Counted from the stretch's first letter, positions 10,122 through 21,833 are shown. The stretch is 64,000 bases of DNA from Capsaspora owczarzaki ATCC 30864 (GCF_000151315.2 NW_011887298.1:690129-754128), one strand, 5' to 3'. The notes: generated by a model not told the origin, from the sequence alone. Translations and numbers: made by a program.

Positions 10122-13100
10122 ATGGACGCCTCTGCCACCGCCGACCAGCGGTCCTGGTCGACAAGGGTTCAGGCCGCCAGTGGAGACCTCGCGTAACGTT
10201 ATGATTCTGTTGTGTGCACTTCCTTCTTTTTTTGTTTTGGCAGTCTCACCCACCGTCATGTCATGCGGACGTGTATCTACAGGCTCAATGACTGTCAGAT
10301 TGATGATGCAGCGGCACAGCAGATTGCTGCCGCGCTTCAAACAAACACCACTCTGACCGCGCTCTTGTAAGCACGCGCGCGCGCATTGCTGTTTCGTTTG
10401 TGCTCTGCGATTGCTTTCCAGTACAACGTTCTAACATTTGATTCATCAATCTCCTCCTTCTTCAGCTTGGAGAGAAATGCCATTTCCGATACTGGCGCTC
10501 GCGCGATCGCCAACGCGCTCGTACCCAACACAACGCTTTCCGTTCTCAGGTAACGCCTGCTGCCAATGCTGGAGTCTTTTTTTCGGTTGTTGTTTCCTTG
10601 TGTCACTAGCACTAAGTGTGTCTTGCTTCATCTTGGGCGGAAACTTTGATAGTTTGAGTGAGAATCAGATTCGCGAGGACGGCACTCGTGCCTTTGTTGA
10701 GCTGTTGCGGACAAACACTACTTTGACCAGCCTCAAGTGAGATTGCCAGCTTTTCCCTCGATTCTGATTTCAACTACTTCATATTGCTCACATCATTCAT
10801 TCTTTTTATTTTTTGATTGTTTTTTGCACAGTTTGGACGGAAATCCGATCGGCCAAGCTGGTCAAGAAGCCATCGACGGGATTGCCAGCTCAACGTGCAC
10901 CGTCTCTTCTGCCACTCGAGCGGGTGAGTTTTGTCTTGCGAGCGAGCATGGTGTGTCGTGTTGGAGAAACCCTTCCCCCCACCTTGCCCACTCACCTCTG
11001 GTGTTGTCGTTCCTTTTTCAATGTTGATGTCGTTCGTAGCATCTCCCGGATTTATCCGCTATTCGGCCGCAGAGTTGCTGGCTATTGGCGAACATTTCGG
11101 AGGCGTTTATGCATCAGTGCCAGTAAACCGCTCCGCGCAGGGACAACGCCAGGACTCGTCTCATCCTGTAAACCAGCCCACGCCGCCTCCTCAGCTTAAC
11201 ATGAAGTTTTATTGCGACATCTCGGCATTATCTCGCCCGCCGCAGCTCCAGCCAAGCTTTCACCACTCACAACAGCCGCACCAACCGGCTCAAGCACAGC
11301 ATGCGCAGCAAAATGCGCGCAAGAATGACAAGTGAGTAATACCGTCTGTTTTTTTTTTGTCGGATCGTTTTTCGGATTTGTGCTTTGCGGGGGGGGGAGT
11401 GCACGCTATCTCCTTTCCCTTCCCAGCTTGCACGCATTGACAATTTTTTTTGGCCATTGTCTACAGATCGTTGACCCGAGTGCGCAAAATCAGCTCGTCA
11501 GGCAGCCCAACCCACAGCGACGCGCCTTTAGGCGGCCTGTTGGACGCTTCGAAAGCCGCACCAATCTCGGCTCACCATCCAGCCAGCGCGAGCGACGAAT
11601 CGTCGGATGCAGGGACGGCCAAACAGGCACGAGGGCGCAAGGGCAGCGCTTCGTCCGCTACCAAAGCCACTCATGTTGCTGAGACTAGCGGTGAAGAAGG
11701 AGGCTCGGCGTTTGAGCAGCTGATTCTCAAGTCTCTTTCCAAACAACCGCACTCCGAGCCCGCACAACGAGCAGGCGCGAGCAAACCAACAACAGCAACG
11801 ACCGACGATGCTTTAACGAAGCCGCTTCGCACGTTGACTCTGGCAGAAATTGAGCAAGGCTTGACGACCAGCTCTGCGCCAGAAGGCGAGCAGGATGACG
11901 CTGATGCCTCCGCTGGTGCTAGTCATCAACGTCCTCGACCCGCGCCCTTGCTTGGTCTTCAGAACAACTCACAGTCTACCGCGTCGATTGCAGCGGCGAA
12001 AAGCACGCTTTCACCGAACGCTCTGCGGCGGACTGGTCGCGGCTCGGAAAAGTTTGCTCCGCGCTGGAAGACAGATTCCAGTGGGCCGACACCCGAGATC
12101 AATGCGACCTCAATCTTGTCACCGGCGTCGCATTCGCTGTCCGCACCGTCATCACAAATGTCCGACGGCACACCCGGCCGGCCACCCGTCCAACGAGACT
12201 TGTTTGGCGCGACGGCGGGAAGTGGTGATCACCGAGCCAATGGCGGCCGCGGCATTGCGGATTCCGGCTACACGGTCCCATCTCGTCGCGATGTGTCTGC
12301 GCGAAGAACCTCTGCCGACCACAACTCTGCCCCAGCGTCGCGCGGCTTGCGTGGCAACGCACCTCCGTCTGGTGACGGTTACCACAGGAAGGGCGAGTAT
12401 TTCGACCAGTCTGCGTTCCGAAGCAATCCCGGCACCGCTGGCTCTGGCGAAGATTTCGTCCCAGAGTGGATGGACGATATGGATGTCAAATCTGCGACCG
12501 ATTTCGAATTCCGCTCGTTGGAAGAGGTGGATCGTGCGCCAAGGTACCGCGAGCCGCGCTCTGCGCGCACTCGCACCACGAGCCGATCCGTGGCCCACGA
12601 TGACTTTGATCCCAACGCAACGGGCCGGTTTGACGCCGAGGACGATGCTCCCGCTGACAGCGAGCTGCTCTCGCGTTATTCTGGGGAAGGCGCGCTGGAG
12701 GCCATTCTCGATCCCCATTCGCCCCCGCGCAAAAGCACTGCGGCCGAGGCAGTCTTTACTGTCGAGTTTGAGCCGAATGTGCGTGTTCACCAGGGCAAGA
12801 GCACGAGCACGAGCACGAGCACAAGCACGAGCACGGCCGCCGGCGCCGCCGCCGCTACTGCTCATGTCGCTGCTGCTCCTTCAGCCGGCTCCGAGCAGCC
12901 AGCAGTCAACCACACTGCGGCTCCCGCTGCTGCGCAGAGCACCTTGTTCGGTACGCTCGACGCCGTGCCGCAACCGAGCCCTCGCAAGCAAGGCGACGAC
13001 GAGGCATCCTTCTCTGTGGCAGGCATCGACATGAGCTTCTTGGAGCGCGACGACGATGACGTTGGCCATTCTCTGAGCTCCAACATGCTGCGTGGGCGTG

Positions 13101-13687
13101 GTTCTTCCACCTCCTCGGTGTCCTTGAGCTCGGTGTCGTCCGCGTCCTCCATCAATCCTCACGGTGTTCCGTCGACAGTGCCCGATCCAGTTGTCAAGAT
13201 CGACGCGGAAGCCCTGAAGAACAAGGCGGCTCCGAACGTGTTGGATCGGTTCCTGCTGAACATGGTGACTTCGAATGCAGCAGCTGGGCCCCAGCAGCCA
13301 AACAACGCTCAACCAGGTGTTCTTGGGCACGCTCCAGCCGTTGCTCGAGTTCCGCAGCCTTTTGGCTCTCCGTCCCAACAATATTCCGGCGGGATGCCCA
13401 CCGTTCCCGAGACTCCGCCGTCCGCGGCCAAGGCCGTCATCAAGCCAGCGTTTGCCAGTGTGCCCACATCGGTGATCAAGCAAATGTCCAAGAAGCCGAG
13501 CAGCAGCAGCCCGACAGGCAGCGGCGTGCCTCGCCGCGTGACGCCAGATGCTGAAGTCAGCCAGTCGCCTCCGCGATCACATTCTCACCTTACGCAGCCG
13601 CCGCACGAGCAAGCCCAGTCTCAGTTTTCGGCCGGACAGCACGCTGAGATGCAGCATCAACACCAACTGCAGCAGCTGCAACAGGCA

Positions 13688-13744
<57 letters not shown>

Positions 13745-14467
13745 TATCAGGCGCAACAGCAACTGCAACGGTCTCTCGAGTCGCAGCACCCGCTGCTCAT
13801 CAATGGTCGAGCTCCCACCTCGTTGTATCATCCTGATCCTCACGCGCAACAGCAGCAACAACAACTGCAAGCGCAGCAATTGCAGCGAGAGCAGCTGCTT
13901 TTGCAACAGATGCAAGTGCTGCAGCAGCAACAGCAGCAGCAGCAGCATCAACAACAACAAATGCACCAACATCAGCAGCAAATGATGCAACAGCAGCTAC
14001 AGCAGCAACAGCAGCAGCAAATGCGAGACCAACAACTGCAACAACAGCAAATGCAGCAGCAGCAAATGCAGCAACAGCTACAGCAGCAACAGCAACTGCA
14101 ACAACAGCAGCTGCAGCAACAGCAGATGCAACATCAACAAATGCAACATCAGCAGTATCAACAGCAGATGCAACACATGCAGCAGCTTCAACAGCAGCAG
14201 CAGCAGCAGCAGCGCCGAGACATGGCCATGCCCCAGCAAGCTGGCAGACCTCCATTCCCATATAATCAACAGGCACAATACTATGGCCCCAACAACCCTT
14301 CTGGGGGAATGCCTCCGCAGCAACTGCACCAGCACCCTCTGAGCGGCTACCCTCAGGCGATGGGCGTCCGACCCCCTTCGATGCCTTACGTCCAGCAACC
14401 TTCCCAGCAACAGCAACATCCTTTCGCACAAATGGGCTGGTTCCCGAATGGACCAACCGGCAACTGA
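10122..14467 (+). CDS. LRR protein with eIF4E-binding-like motif and polyQ region, predicted 1248 aa
   Basis: Seven exons (10122-10192, 10244-10366, 10466-10549, 10653-10736, 10832-10923, 11040-11331, 11467-14467) keep frame for 1248 residues. Residues about 24-145 are ribonuclease-inhibitor-type leucine-rich repeats of 28 residues (LN..I.D.GA..IA.AL..NTTL). Exons 3 and 4 are exactly 84 nt each and encode one repeat each. Exon 6 opens with IRYSAAELLAIGEH; Y159-S-A-A-E-L-L165 fits the YX4L-hydrophobic eIF4E-binding consensus and resembles the start of the 4E-T transporter (EIF4ENIF1). LTLAEIEQGL near 371 and PEWMDDM near 581 may be further 4E-T-like elements. The rest is disordered, Ser/Pro/Ala-rich, with a Gln-rich stretch at about 980-1165. 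I infer an mRNA-repression or P-body scaffold. The LRR fusion is unusual. Confidence 0.85.
12802..12836 (+). repeat. GAGCAC/AAGCAC hexamer repeat encoding (Ser-Thr)n
   Basis: An in-frame tandem hexamer encodes alternating Ser and Thr within the disordered part of the LRR/4E-binding-like protein. Confidence 0.8.
13661..13745 (+). repeat. CAG/CAA repeat encoding polyglutamine
   Basis: Mixed CAG and CAA codons give the longest Gln run in the protein. Further Gln/Met/His-rich blocks continue to about 14215. The codon mixture argues for protein-level selection as well as repeat slippage. Confidence 0.95.
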
Positions 14468-14658
14468 GCCAGAGGCCGAGGACTTGCGTTCCACTGTCGC
14501 TACGTATTGGGATTTTTTTTTTTTGATTTGGGCATCTGACCTGTATCGTACAAGTTTTGTCATTTTTGGCGAAATGATTTCAATACAACTATTCTCCAAA
14601 ACAACTCTGCTCCAACTTCCATCCTCGCGCACGTCCGCACACTTGTTATCACGCTTGA

Positions 14659-15666
14659 TCAATCAAAGTCAGGGATGTCGTCAAATGAATAGCCCTTGTA
14701 ACCGCGGTATGCATAGTACGCCAAGCGCAAATGGTAAAAGCCTGGCAGAAACACGAGCGATCCAATGACAATCAATGGGATGGACGTGTCTTCTTTTGGC
14801 TGATTTTGGTGTGGTCAAACACGCATGAGACAGATTGGTCAGTGGACGATGAGACGATGGACCCCCAACCAAACAAATAAAACTTACATCCACCTTGATC
14901 TTGCCCGTCAGAATGAGGGATCCAAACGTCAACAGAATCGACCCAATGAGGAACAAGAGCAACGCCAGTCCGATTGCTCGCCACGGAACCTGCCCCCGAC
15001 AAAGCCACAGAAAAACCGACGCAAAAACCCAAGCGACAGTGAGCTCATAAGCCACAACACCAAACCATGCAAGACAATTGTGTCGAAAGCGAGATGGATG
15101 AAAAAGCGCTGCCTCGGCGCATTGCCAATTTTGGTCGGCTCCGACGCGGCTGAGCGGTTGCGTTGAAAGCAAAGCTCTGCAACAACAACACAACGCTCCC
15201 GGACAACAAACACAAAACATCAACCAGATGGCTCAACCTTGACGGGCGGCTTGATGAACTGGGCATCGACAAAGTCCTCTTGCTGCTTCCTGCTGGTGAG
15301 CATGCGTTGGAGCGATGCGCCCGTTCGCTTGATGGCGAGCTTGGCCTTGCCCGTCCGCGACTTGGCGCCGTCGTACAGCTGCTGCTTGGCCTTGTTGCTC
15401 CGTCCTGCTGCACCACTGCCACTTGGATTGAGCGACGCGCTGTCGTCGTAGCCCAGGTCGTCGTCGTCGTCGTCGTCGTCCAGGTCGTTGTTGTCGCCGC
15501 CGTCATCGTTATAGGCGCGAGCGCCGTGCAAGTCCGCACCCAACCCCGTCCCTTGGCTCTGTGACAGCGGAGATGACTTGTTGCTTGAACGCGATCGCTG
15601 GACGACGTTGCCAGACAGCGACGTGGACAGCCGGGTGCCGTCCACCGGTCTTAGTGGAATTGACAT
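14659..15666 (-). CDS. TMEM230: TMEM230 family membrane protein, predicted 223 aa
   Basis: Three exons (15238-15666, 14888-14989, 14659-14799) encode 223 residues. The C-terminal half is a clear TMEM230 domain. It has [13 protein letters not shown] and [11 protein letters not shown] around the first span, then [17 protein letters not shown] for the second span, and the highly conserved tail [17 protein letters not shown]. In animals TMEM230 is a two-span protein of endosomal and secretory vesicles. Here the domain follows a hydrophilic N-terminal extension of about 145 residues with an Asp run ([11 protein letters not shown]-like) and Lys/Arg-rich segments. That is much longer than the roughly 120-residue human protein. 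The first intron uses an unusual GTTGAG donor, chosen because it gives VKVPWRA in frame. The neighbouring PAQR gene lies on the same strand about 310 nt upstream. Confidence 0.92.
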
Positions 15667-15977
15667 GTTTGTGTTGACAAACTTCTGAGAATTAAAGAGG
15701 ATTGAGTCAAAGGTGCATTCAATAAGAGATGTTACATGTATTGATAAGCAAAAACAAAAAAAAAAAATCAAAAACAGTCTGTTCGAGCACCAAAGTAAGA
15801 AGACGAGAAACGAAAAAACAACTGTTCATTCTGGTCGCGCTAACAACGGAACTCTGATTTGTAAAGGACAATCCGAGCTCACACATGGGAAAAAAAGGGG
15901 GGGGGGAAGATCGTTTTACGGTACGACATCATCATGCGAAAGGTGACGTTTGCAAACACCAAAAAGCATAAAAGCTT
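15667..15977. other. Short intergenic region between PAQR and TMEM230 genes
   Basis: 311 nt, A-rich, with a short G run at about 15898-15906. It must hold the 3' end of the PAQR gene and the promoter of TMEM230. No coding sequence was recognised. Confidence 0.75.
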
Positions 15978-17787
15978 CTAGGCGTCACACACAACTTCTC
16001 GCCAGTCGAGGCTGTCGTGCAGGGCGCCAAAGTATGCGCACGTGCTGGCAACCATCGACAGAAGGTGCCAGAGTTGGTGGCTATTGAGGGCATAGTCGAT
16101 GGCGTTGCCAAGATTGAGTTGTTGGTTGTGGCCGACTACGCCGACGCCATGAACGCAAGCAAAGCCGCGAGGCGATGCGACTTTCTCCTCCTCTTCCTCC
16201 TCCTCGCCGTTAGCCACAGTCGCGGATGCAGCCGAAGCAGTGTTCCGCGCGGTTGCTGGCGCCTTCTCAGCGCCGAGTCTGTCGCCGGTCACTGGATCAC
16301 GGCCGAATCGGACCCACGAGTGCTTTTCGGGCCAGCGCAGGGCATTGATTCCTCCGCCGAGCAGCAGCAGTGCTTGACCCAAGACATGGAACACGAGGGC
16401 ACCGGGCCGCGCATGGTAGCCAATCTTTGGCAGGTACTGCAAAACACCAAGGACGAATCGCACTGCACAGAACGTGCCGATCGCGCCAAAACGCTCCTTG
16501 GCGGACGTGGAGATGAGTGCCTTGTAAATGGTGTAGATGGAGTAGACAATGAAGGTGCCAGCCACGCCGTTCGCAAAAAACGGGTGTTGGCACTTGAAGC
16601 CGTAGAGCAAGAAGGCCAGTCCCGTGCCGCCCGTGCCAATCACGCAGCCAAAGACGTCAAAGTTGAGCAGGCGCTGGTACGAGACCTCCGAGCGACACGA
16701 CGGCATGAACGTGTGGTAGATGATGGAGCCTCCAAAGATGAAGCTGAGAGCGAACAGCGAGACGAGGCGGTTCCAGTCGAGCGTGTCCAACGCCATCAAA
16801 CGGTCAAAGTAGGTCGCGTCCCACAGGGCGTAGAGATAGTCGGTTGCCCACGAATCCCCGTCCCGATGGACGTGATGCGGATGCGCAATCTCTGCAGCCG
16901 CGAGTCGAGCGGCGTGTTCTGCGTCGGGCATGATGGGTCCAGCAATCACCTCGTTCAGCAGCAGTCGGAAGTAGAGCGCAAAGATGAAGATGTGCACCCA
17001 AATGTTGATTGCTGCGTTGGCAAGCCCAGATTGAGCATATCAAGTCAGTGTAAAACACACACAGCATTGTACTGACACTTCAATCTCAGAATGGTGTTTT
17101 TGTTTGAGACCGAAACAACACAAAAAGGCAAATCGTCGCACTTTCCGTCCCCTCGTCGTTACGCTACATCTCTGGGGACCATCGAGTAAAGCACCTCCGC
17201 ATTCACCAACTACCCCCCCCTGGCCACCTTTGAGAAGGTACCTCCCACCCACGCACCCACATCTACCGTACAAACCGACAAAGAGGCTCCCCTCCCGTTT
17301 GTTGCGATTGCCAAACAGCAGCAACCTCCTCAGCGCAGTATCTTGCGTGGTAGTACTCGCAGTGTTCGTGGTCGGTTTGTGAGGGAGGTTCGTGTGAGGG
17401 AGGTTAGATCACAAACAACACAAAAACCAGAGCATTTTGTGTTTTACATTCGTTGTGCCACGAGAAGAGCGACTTGATGCACTCCCAGCGCGTCATGGGG
17501 CGCCTGTAGCCGACCTTGATGTGCTTGTTGAAGCTGAGGTACGCAGGGACGTGGTCGACCGTCAGCGTGGCGCCGAGCGGCAACTGAGCAGCAATCAGCG
17601 CCGCTTCCACCTGCGCGTCGTACACGCGGGGCTGCTGTCCCGTTGCGCCCGCAGTGGCTGCAGTGCTCGCATCAGTAGCAGTAGCATTAGCAGTAGCAGG
17701 AGTAGCAGGAGTGGCAACAATGGCGGTCGGAATTGTACTCGTCTTTGAGCCGGCGGTTCTTCGCCTCGCTCCAGTCGCTCCTTCCAT
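15978..17787 (-). CDS. PAQR (adiponectin/progestin receptor, hemolysin III) family protein, predicted 457 aa
   Basis: Two exons (17448-17787 and 15978-17011) encode 457 residues. The join restores FSWHNESINIWVHIF, the hallmark of the PAQR first membrane segment. Family motifs continue with a Ser-x3-His pair (SIIYH), an Asp after it (NFDVFG) and a terminal His-x3-His (HQLWH). These are the residues that bind zinc in AdipoR1/2. Seven membrane segments can be drawn. Two features stand out: an Ala/Thr-rich N-terminal extension of about 80 residues, and an acidic insert with seven consecutive Glu in the loop before the last span. Family members act as ceramidase-like receptors or lipid sensors; the ligand here is unknown. 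An in-frame ATG 54 nt upstream (17841) would add a hydrophobic 18-residue leader. I prefer 17787. Confidence 0.92.
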
Positions 17788-19301
17788 TGTTGACAGGAAA
17801 CAACAGCAAACAACAACAAAGAGTGGAGCAAAAAAAGGCAACCATAATAACTAAGCAACAATTTCACAAGTAGTACACAGGATTACAATGAGACTGATGC
17901 AGCAAACAACGGTGAGCGCTCACAATCTGAAACAGCATTGAGCTTGAATCTCACCAAATGCCAGAATAGCGCTGGGTACACTGATACTAATAGCACACTA
18001 GTGCATGTACAGTACCACACACACGCTTGTGCATTTATTGGACTGCCGTGATCCGAGATCTCCCTCTTCCTCCCTCGTTCCAAATGAATCAATGTGCAAA
18101 CCCCATATTCACTATCAAAAGTGCGAGACAGCTCTTTGACTCTTTTATTGAATTTCATACATATTCATATTCATTCAGGCAGTCGTCTTTTATTCACTGA
18201 ATCGCAAAATCAGCAGTCATGAAGTCGGCGTACTGGGTAAGGATGAAGAAGAAGAAGAGGACGAACACGGCTCGCAGCACGCTTCGATGGAGAGGGGGGC
18301 CTTCGTCTTCCCCCCTCCTCATTTCCGCACAATCAACATCGGTGTCTCGAGTCATGCAGTGTGGAGCCGACCTGACACTGACACTGACTTTTGGCCCACG
18401 AAACTGGCTGAAATGGAGGAAACCAAACAAACTCCGAAGCCACGAGCGAGCGAGCGTGAGCGGTTTGAGTTTTCGCAGCGGCAGTGCTGCTGCTTGCTTG
18501 CTTGTCATGCATACAAGAGTGTCACCATGCGAAAGAGAGAGCGCGCAGTGCTGGAGGAGTGCTGGAGTGCAAGAGTGCAAAAGCAAGACCGTGACTATGG
18601 AAAGAAGGGAGTTTTTGTCTGGTTTTGGGATTCGGACGAAGCCACGCAACTCTCTGCAGCTCTTAACAGAAGGGCGATATTGGAGCAGCTTTTTGTTGGC
18701 TGTGCAGCGAAAGACAACACAAACACAAAACAAAAGCAGCGACGCACTTTGAATGAGAGTCAGAGTCAGAGTGAGTGAGTGAATGAGTGAAAGAGAGAGA
18801 GAACAATAGAATAAAAAATAGTATGGAAATTCAATGCAACGGTTTCCGACTGTCAGAGCGACAGTGAGTGAGACAGCGAGACAGCGAGAGCAAGAATAGC
18901 ACGAAGAGAGTGCAAGAAGTCCAACGTGGAGAATGGAGCGAGAGAGAGAGAGAGTGAGTGAGAGTGAGACGGGACGCGGTTCAAAATGGTTGGAAGAGCG
19001 GTTCGGCGGTCATGTGGACCCCCGTGTGTTCATTGTCACTCTCACTCGCCAGGAGTAGAAGCTGGGGGGTCTGGCAGTTGAGTGCAATGTCGTTTGCAGC
19101 TCTGGCTTTGTAATTCGCGCGCCATTGGAGTGGAAGCGCAGTCTCAGTCGAGCAGGAGTTTAGAAGAAGGGAAGGAAGATGAAGAGCTTTGAACCGAAAG
19201 CCACTTCATACTCTGTACTCGCAATGCATGCTACAGCCATCAGCACTCACTCACACTATTCCAACTGCGTATGACACTTGGTTTGCTTGTTGTTCTAGGG
19301 T
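17788..19301. other. 1.5-kb stretch without a recognised gene
   Basis: This lies between the divergent PAQR (-) and SLC35F6 (+) genes. About 18770-18975 is rich in GAGT/GAGA purine repeats, and 19230-19260 has CACT-type repeats. Several overlapping frames of 140-180 codons exist on both strands, but none looks like protein or joins to a neighbour. It may contain a 5' leader intron for SLC35F6, since an acceptor-like TTCTAG precedes its start. Confidence 0.65.
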
Positions 19302-20881
19302 ATGATCCTTGCGCTGAGCATGGTCGTCACTGGCTCAGTCAACATTATCAGTAAGCCACAAATCTACTTTGCACAAAGCACACTTTTTGGCCGATCGTTT
19401 CGCTCAATTCATCGTTGTTGCTGTGCGCAGTGGCCAAGTTGCAAAACAATACGACCATCACCAAGTGCACCAGCAACGGCACGCACACCTCGTGCGAGGA
19501 AGACTCGTTCAACCACCCTGGTGTCCAGACGTGGTACATGTTCATCGGCGAAACCCTCTGCTTGGGCGTCTTTTTCATCTCAAAGTATCTGTATCGCCGC
19601 CGTGAGCGTCTTGGTCTCTTGAAGGAAGGCGAGGTTGAGGTACGTGCTCATTGATACTGCTTCAAAAGGCGCTGTGCGAGGTTGTTGAATAACTTTTGTT
19701 TTGTTTTGGCTTCTCTCTCGCTCTCGCTCGACCAGCCCAAGCTCACCAACCCCTGGCACATCTTCTTGTACCCCGCCCTCTGCGATATCACCGCCACTAC
19801 ATTGATGAACATTGGCCTGCTCTTCACGGCAGCCTCCGTGTACCAGATGCTTCGCGGAGCCAGCGTCCTGTTCACTGCGCTGTTCTCAGTGCTGTTTTTG
19901 CGTCGTCGCCTGCGCATCCACCACTACATTGGTCTCTATCTCGTCGTCACCGGCATCACCATCGTCGGCGTCGCCAGTGTCGTCTTTGGCGATGACAACA
20001 ACGAGAGCTCGTCCAACATGGTTCTCGGCATTGTGCTCGTCATTGCCGCTCAGGTCGTCGTTGCCACCCAGTTCATTGTCGAGGAAAAGTTTATCGGCAA
20101 GTACTCTGTTCCACCGATCGCTGTCGTCGGCAGCGAGGGCATTTTCGGCCTCGTGATTGTCTCCTGCATCCTTCCCGCTCTCCAGTACATTAACATTTCC
20201 GGCAAGCCCATCGAGGACACCCGCGACGCCTTCAAGTACCTCGAAGAAAGCTGGGTCATGGACGCCGCCGTTCCCGGCTACATTTTCTCCATTGCCTTCT
20301 TCAACTTTTGCGGTGTCTCCATCACCAAGTTCCTGTCGGCCACCCACCGCTCGACCATTGACAGCTGCCGCACCGTCGTCGTCTGGGTCTTCTCGCTCAT
20401 TGTTGGCTGGGAAGACTTCCTCTGGCTCCAGTTGATTGGCTTCTTCTTCCTCGTCAGCGGCACCTTCATGTACAACGAAGTCTACCCGCTGCCATTCATG
20501 AACTTCTGGCGCAACCTCTTCTCCTGCTTCCCCTCATGCTTTGCTCACCTCGACGAGCAAGACGAAGAGGTATGTGTCGACAAAGAGCGGGGATGCTGTT
20601 GTGCACATGGACCGCGACAAATTGATTTGGGTTGCTCAACAACATGTGTGTCTGTTTTTTTTTTCCTTCTTTTTTTTCTTCCACTTCCCTTGTACAGAAG
20701 TCCAAGTTGTTGGTCAACTCGGAGGACAACTACAACAATGGCAAGCGTAAGTTATTCAGCCTCTGCGCATATTTTTGTGTTTTGCGTAGTTTTCTCAATT
20801 TTTGTGTTTTTGTTGTTTTTTCCCCCTTTTCCTTCCTCTTCAACAGTTGAAATCAAGCAAACATCAAACAGCGCATATTGA
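19302..20881 (+). CDS. SLC35F6: SLC35F6-like drug/metabolite-superfamily transporter, predicted 391 aa
   Basis: Five exons (19302-19350, 19431-19639, 19736-20569, 20698-20746, 20847-20881) encode 391 residues, close to the animal SLC35F6 length. Matching segments are VTGSVNII.AK near the start, the luminal loop ending FNHPGVQTWYMFIGE, PALCD.T.T.LMNIGL, YQMLRGASVLFTALFS, VEEKF.GKY.V.P...VG.EG.FG, SIAFFNFCGVSITK.LSAT.R and DSCRTVVVW. About ten membrane spans are expected. Animal SLC35F6 is placed in lysosomal and mitochondrial membranes; its substrate is unsettled. The tail after span 10 is short and charged. The annotated ATG directly follows an acceptor-like TTCTAG, so a short upstream exon encoding a few extra N-terminal residues cannot be excluded. 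Codon use is strongly C-biased, suggesting good expression. Confidence 0.93.
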
Positions 20882-21209
20882 TCGCGTTGTTCTCAAACCA
20901 CGCCTTTTTTTTCTTTTCCTTTTTTTTTTCTTTGTCATTTTCAATACACTTTTGACCACTTTTTCTTACTTTTCTCGGCTGATTTTCTCGATTTGGGTTG
21001 AGTATTTGCACGGGCATCTGCGCTCCTATAAAAACGACGCCGCTCCAGACTCTATATTGACTCATTCCTCTTTTTTTGTTGAATGTAACTGAACGAAGCG
21101 CATGACACTTTAGGACCGTGTGCATGATAGAGAAGCAAGCAGCAGGTCGCCAAGCGTTGATTTCTCACCAAAAATCTCGTTTCCGCTGTTCAAAACCACA
21201 GAATTCACA
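20882..21209. other. Intergenic between SLC35F6 and PMP3
   Basis: 328 nt, T-rich with several short T runs. It holds the SLC35F6 3' region and the PMP3 promoter. A TATAAAA-like string occurs at about 21026-21033, 180 nt before the PMP3 ATG. Its role is uncertain. Confidence 0.6.
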
Positions 21210-21677
21210 ATGGGCTGCTGTGGCACTTTCCTCCTCTTCTTGATCTCGTTCTTCCTACCTCCAGTGGGTGTCTTGATCGTGGCTGGCTGCGGCCAAATCT
21301 TTCTGCTGAACATCCTTCTGACGTTGCTTGGGTAAGGTTTCAGCGTTGATTTTCGTTGGTTGTTTTGCGTCTTCCTGACGCAAATGTCCCCCTCCTTCGC
21401 CCATCTCGCGTGCACGTTCTTTTGAGCGGACATGTTTCTATCGCGTTCGTGTTTATCCACATGTTGCATCAACATGTTGGCTGGGACAACGACATTGTCG
21501 CTTGCTAAAAACAAAAACCACACGGTTTTTGACCGTTCTGTTCTTGTTGCCCGCTCCTCACTCACTTTGCCTTGTACGCAACTCGCGCGTCACTACTTGC
21601 GTAGATGGATTCCTGGCGTAATCCACGCTTTCTATATCATCGGAACCCGGCAGCACCCGGCTCCAAATATGGCATAG
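21210..21677 (+). CDS. PMP3: PMP3/RCI2-type plasma membrane proteolipid, predicted 64 aa
   Basis: Two exons (21210-21331 and 21605-21677) encode 64 residues. The protein has the UPF0057 layout: a short Cys-rich start (MGCCGT), a first membrane span ending in the family signature FFLPPVGV, a hydrophilic GCG turn, then a second span NILLTLLGWIPGVIHAFYII. Yeast Pmp3 and plant RCI2 proteins are small plasma-membrane proteins that affect membrane potential and salt tolerance. The join between exons creates the invariant LGWIPG, which fixes the splice sites. Gly2 followed by Cys3-Cys4 could carry lipid modification, but that is inference. Confidence 0.95.
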
Positions 21678-21833
21678 CGAAGCTGCTCAAACGTGTCATT
21701 GTTGAAGGTTGCTCCACATCCCACTACATGTTGAATAAACCGAAAACGTCAAATACATTAAAAACAAAACAACAAAATAAAGCGAGACAATTAAAACCAC
21801 CGCAACAGGCAAACCAGCGCAAACCAGCGCTTT

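Noticed and set aside
9439-10356. 305-codon plus-strand frame
   Set aside because: It consists largely of Phe runs from T homopolymers, overlaps exons 1-2 of the LRR gene in another frame and shows no protein-like composition.
18194-18778. Overlapping frames of 160-180 codons on both strands
   Set aside because: No frame is protein-like, none joins to neighbours by plausible splicing, and the region is low complexity.
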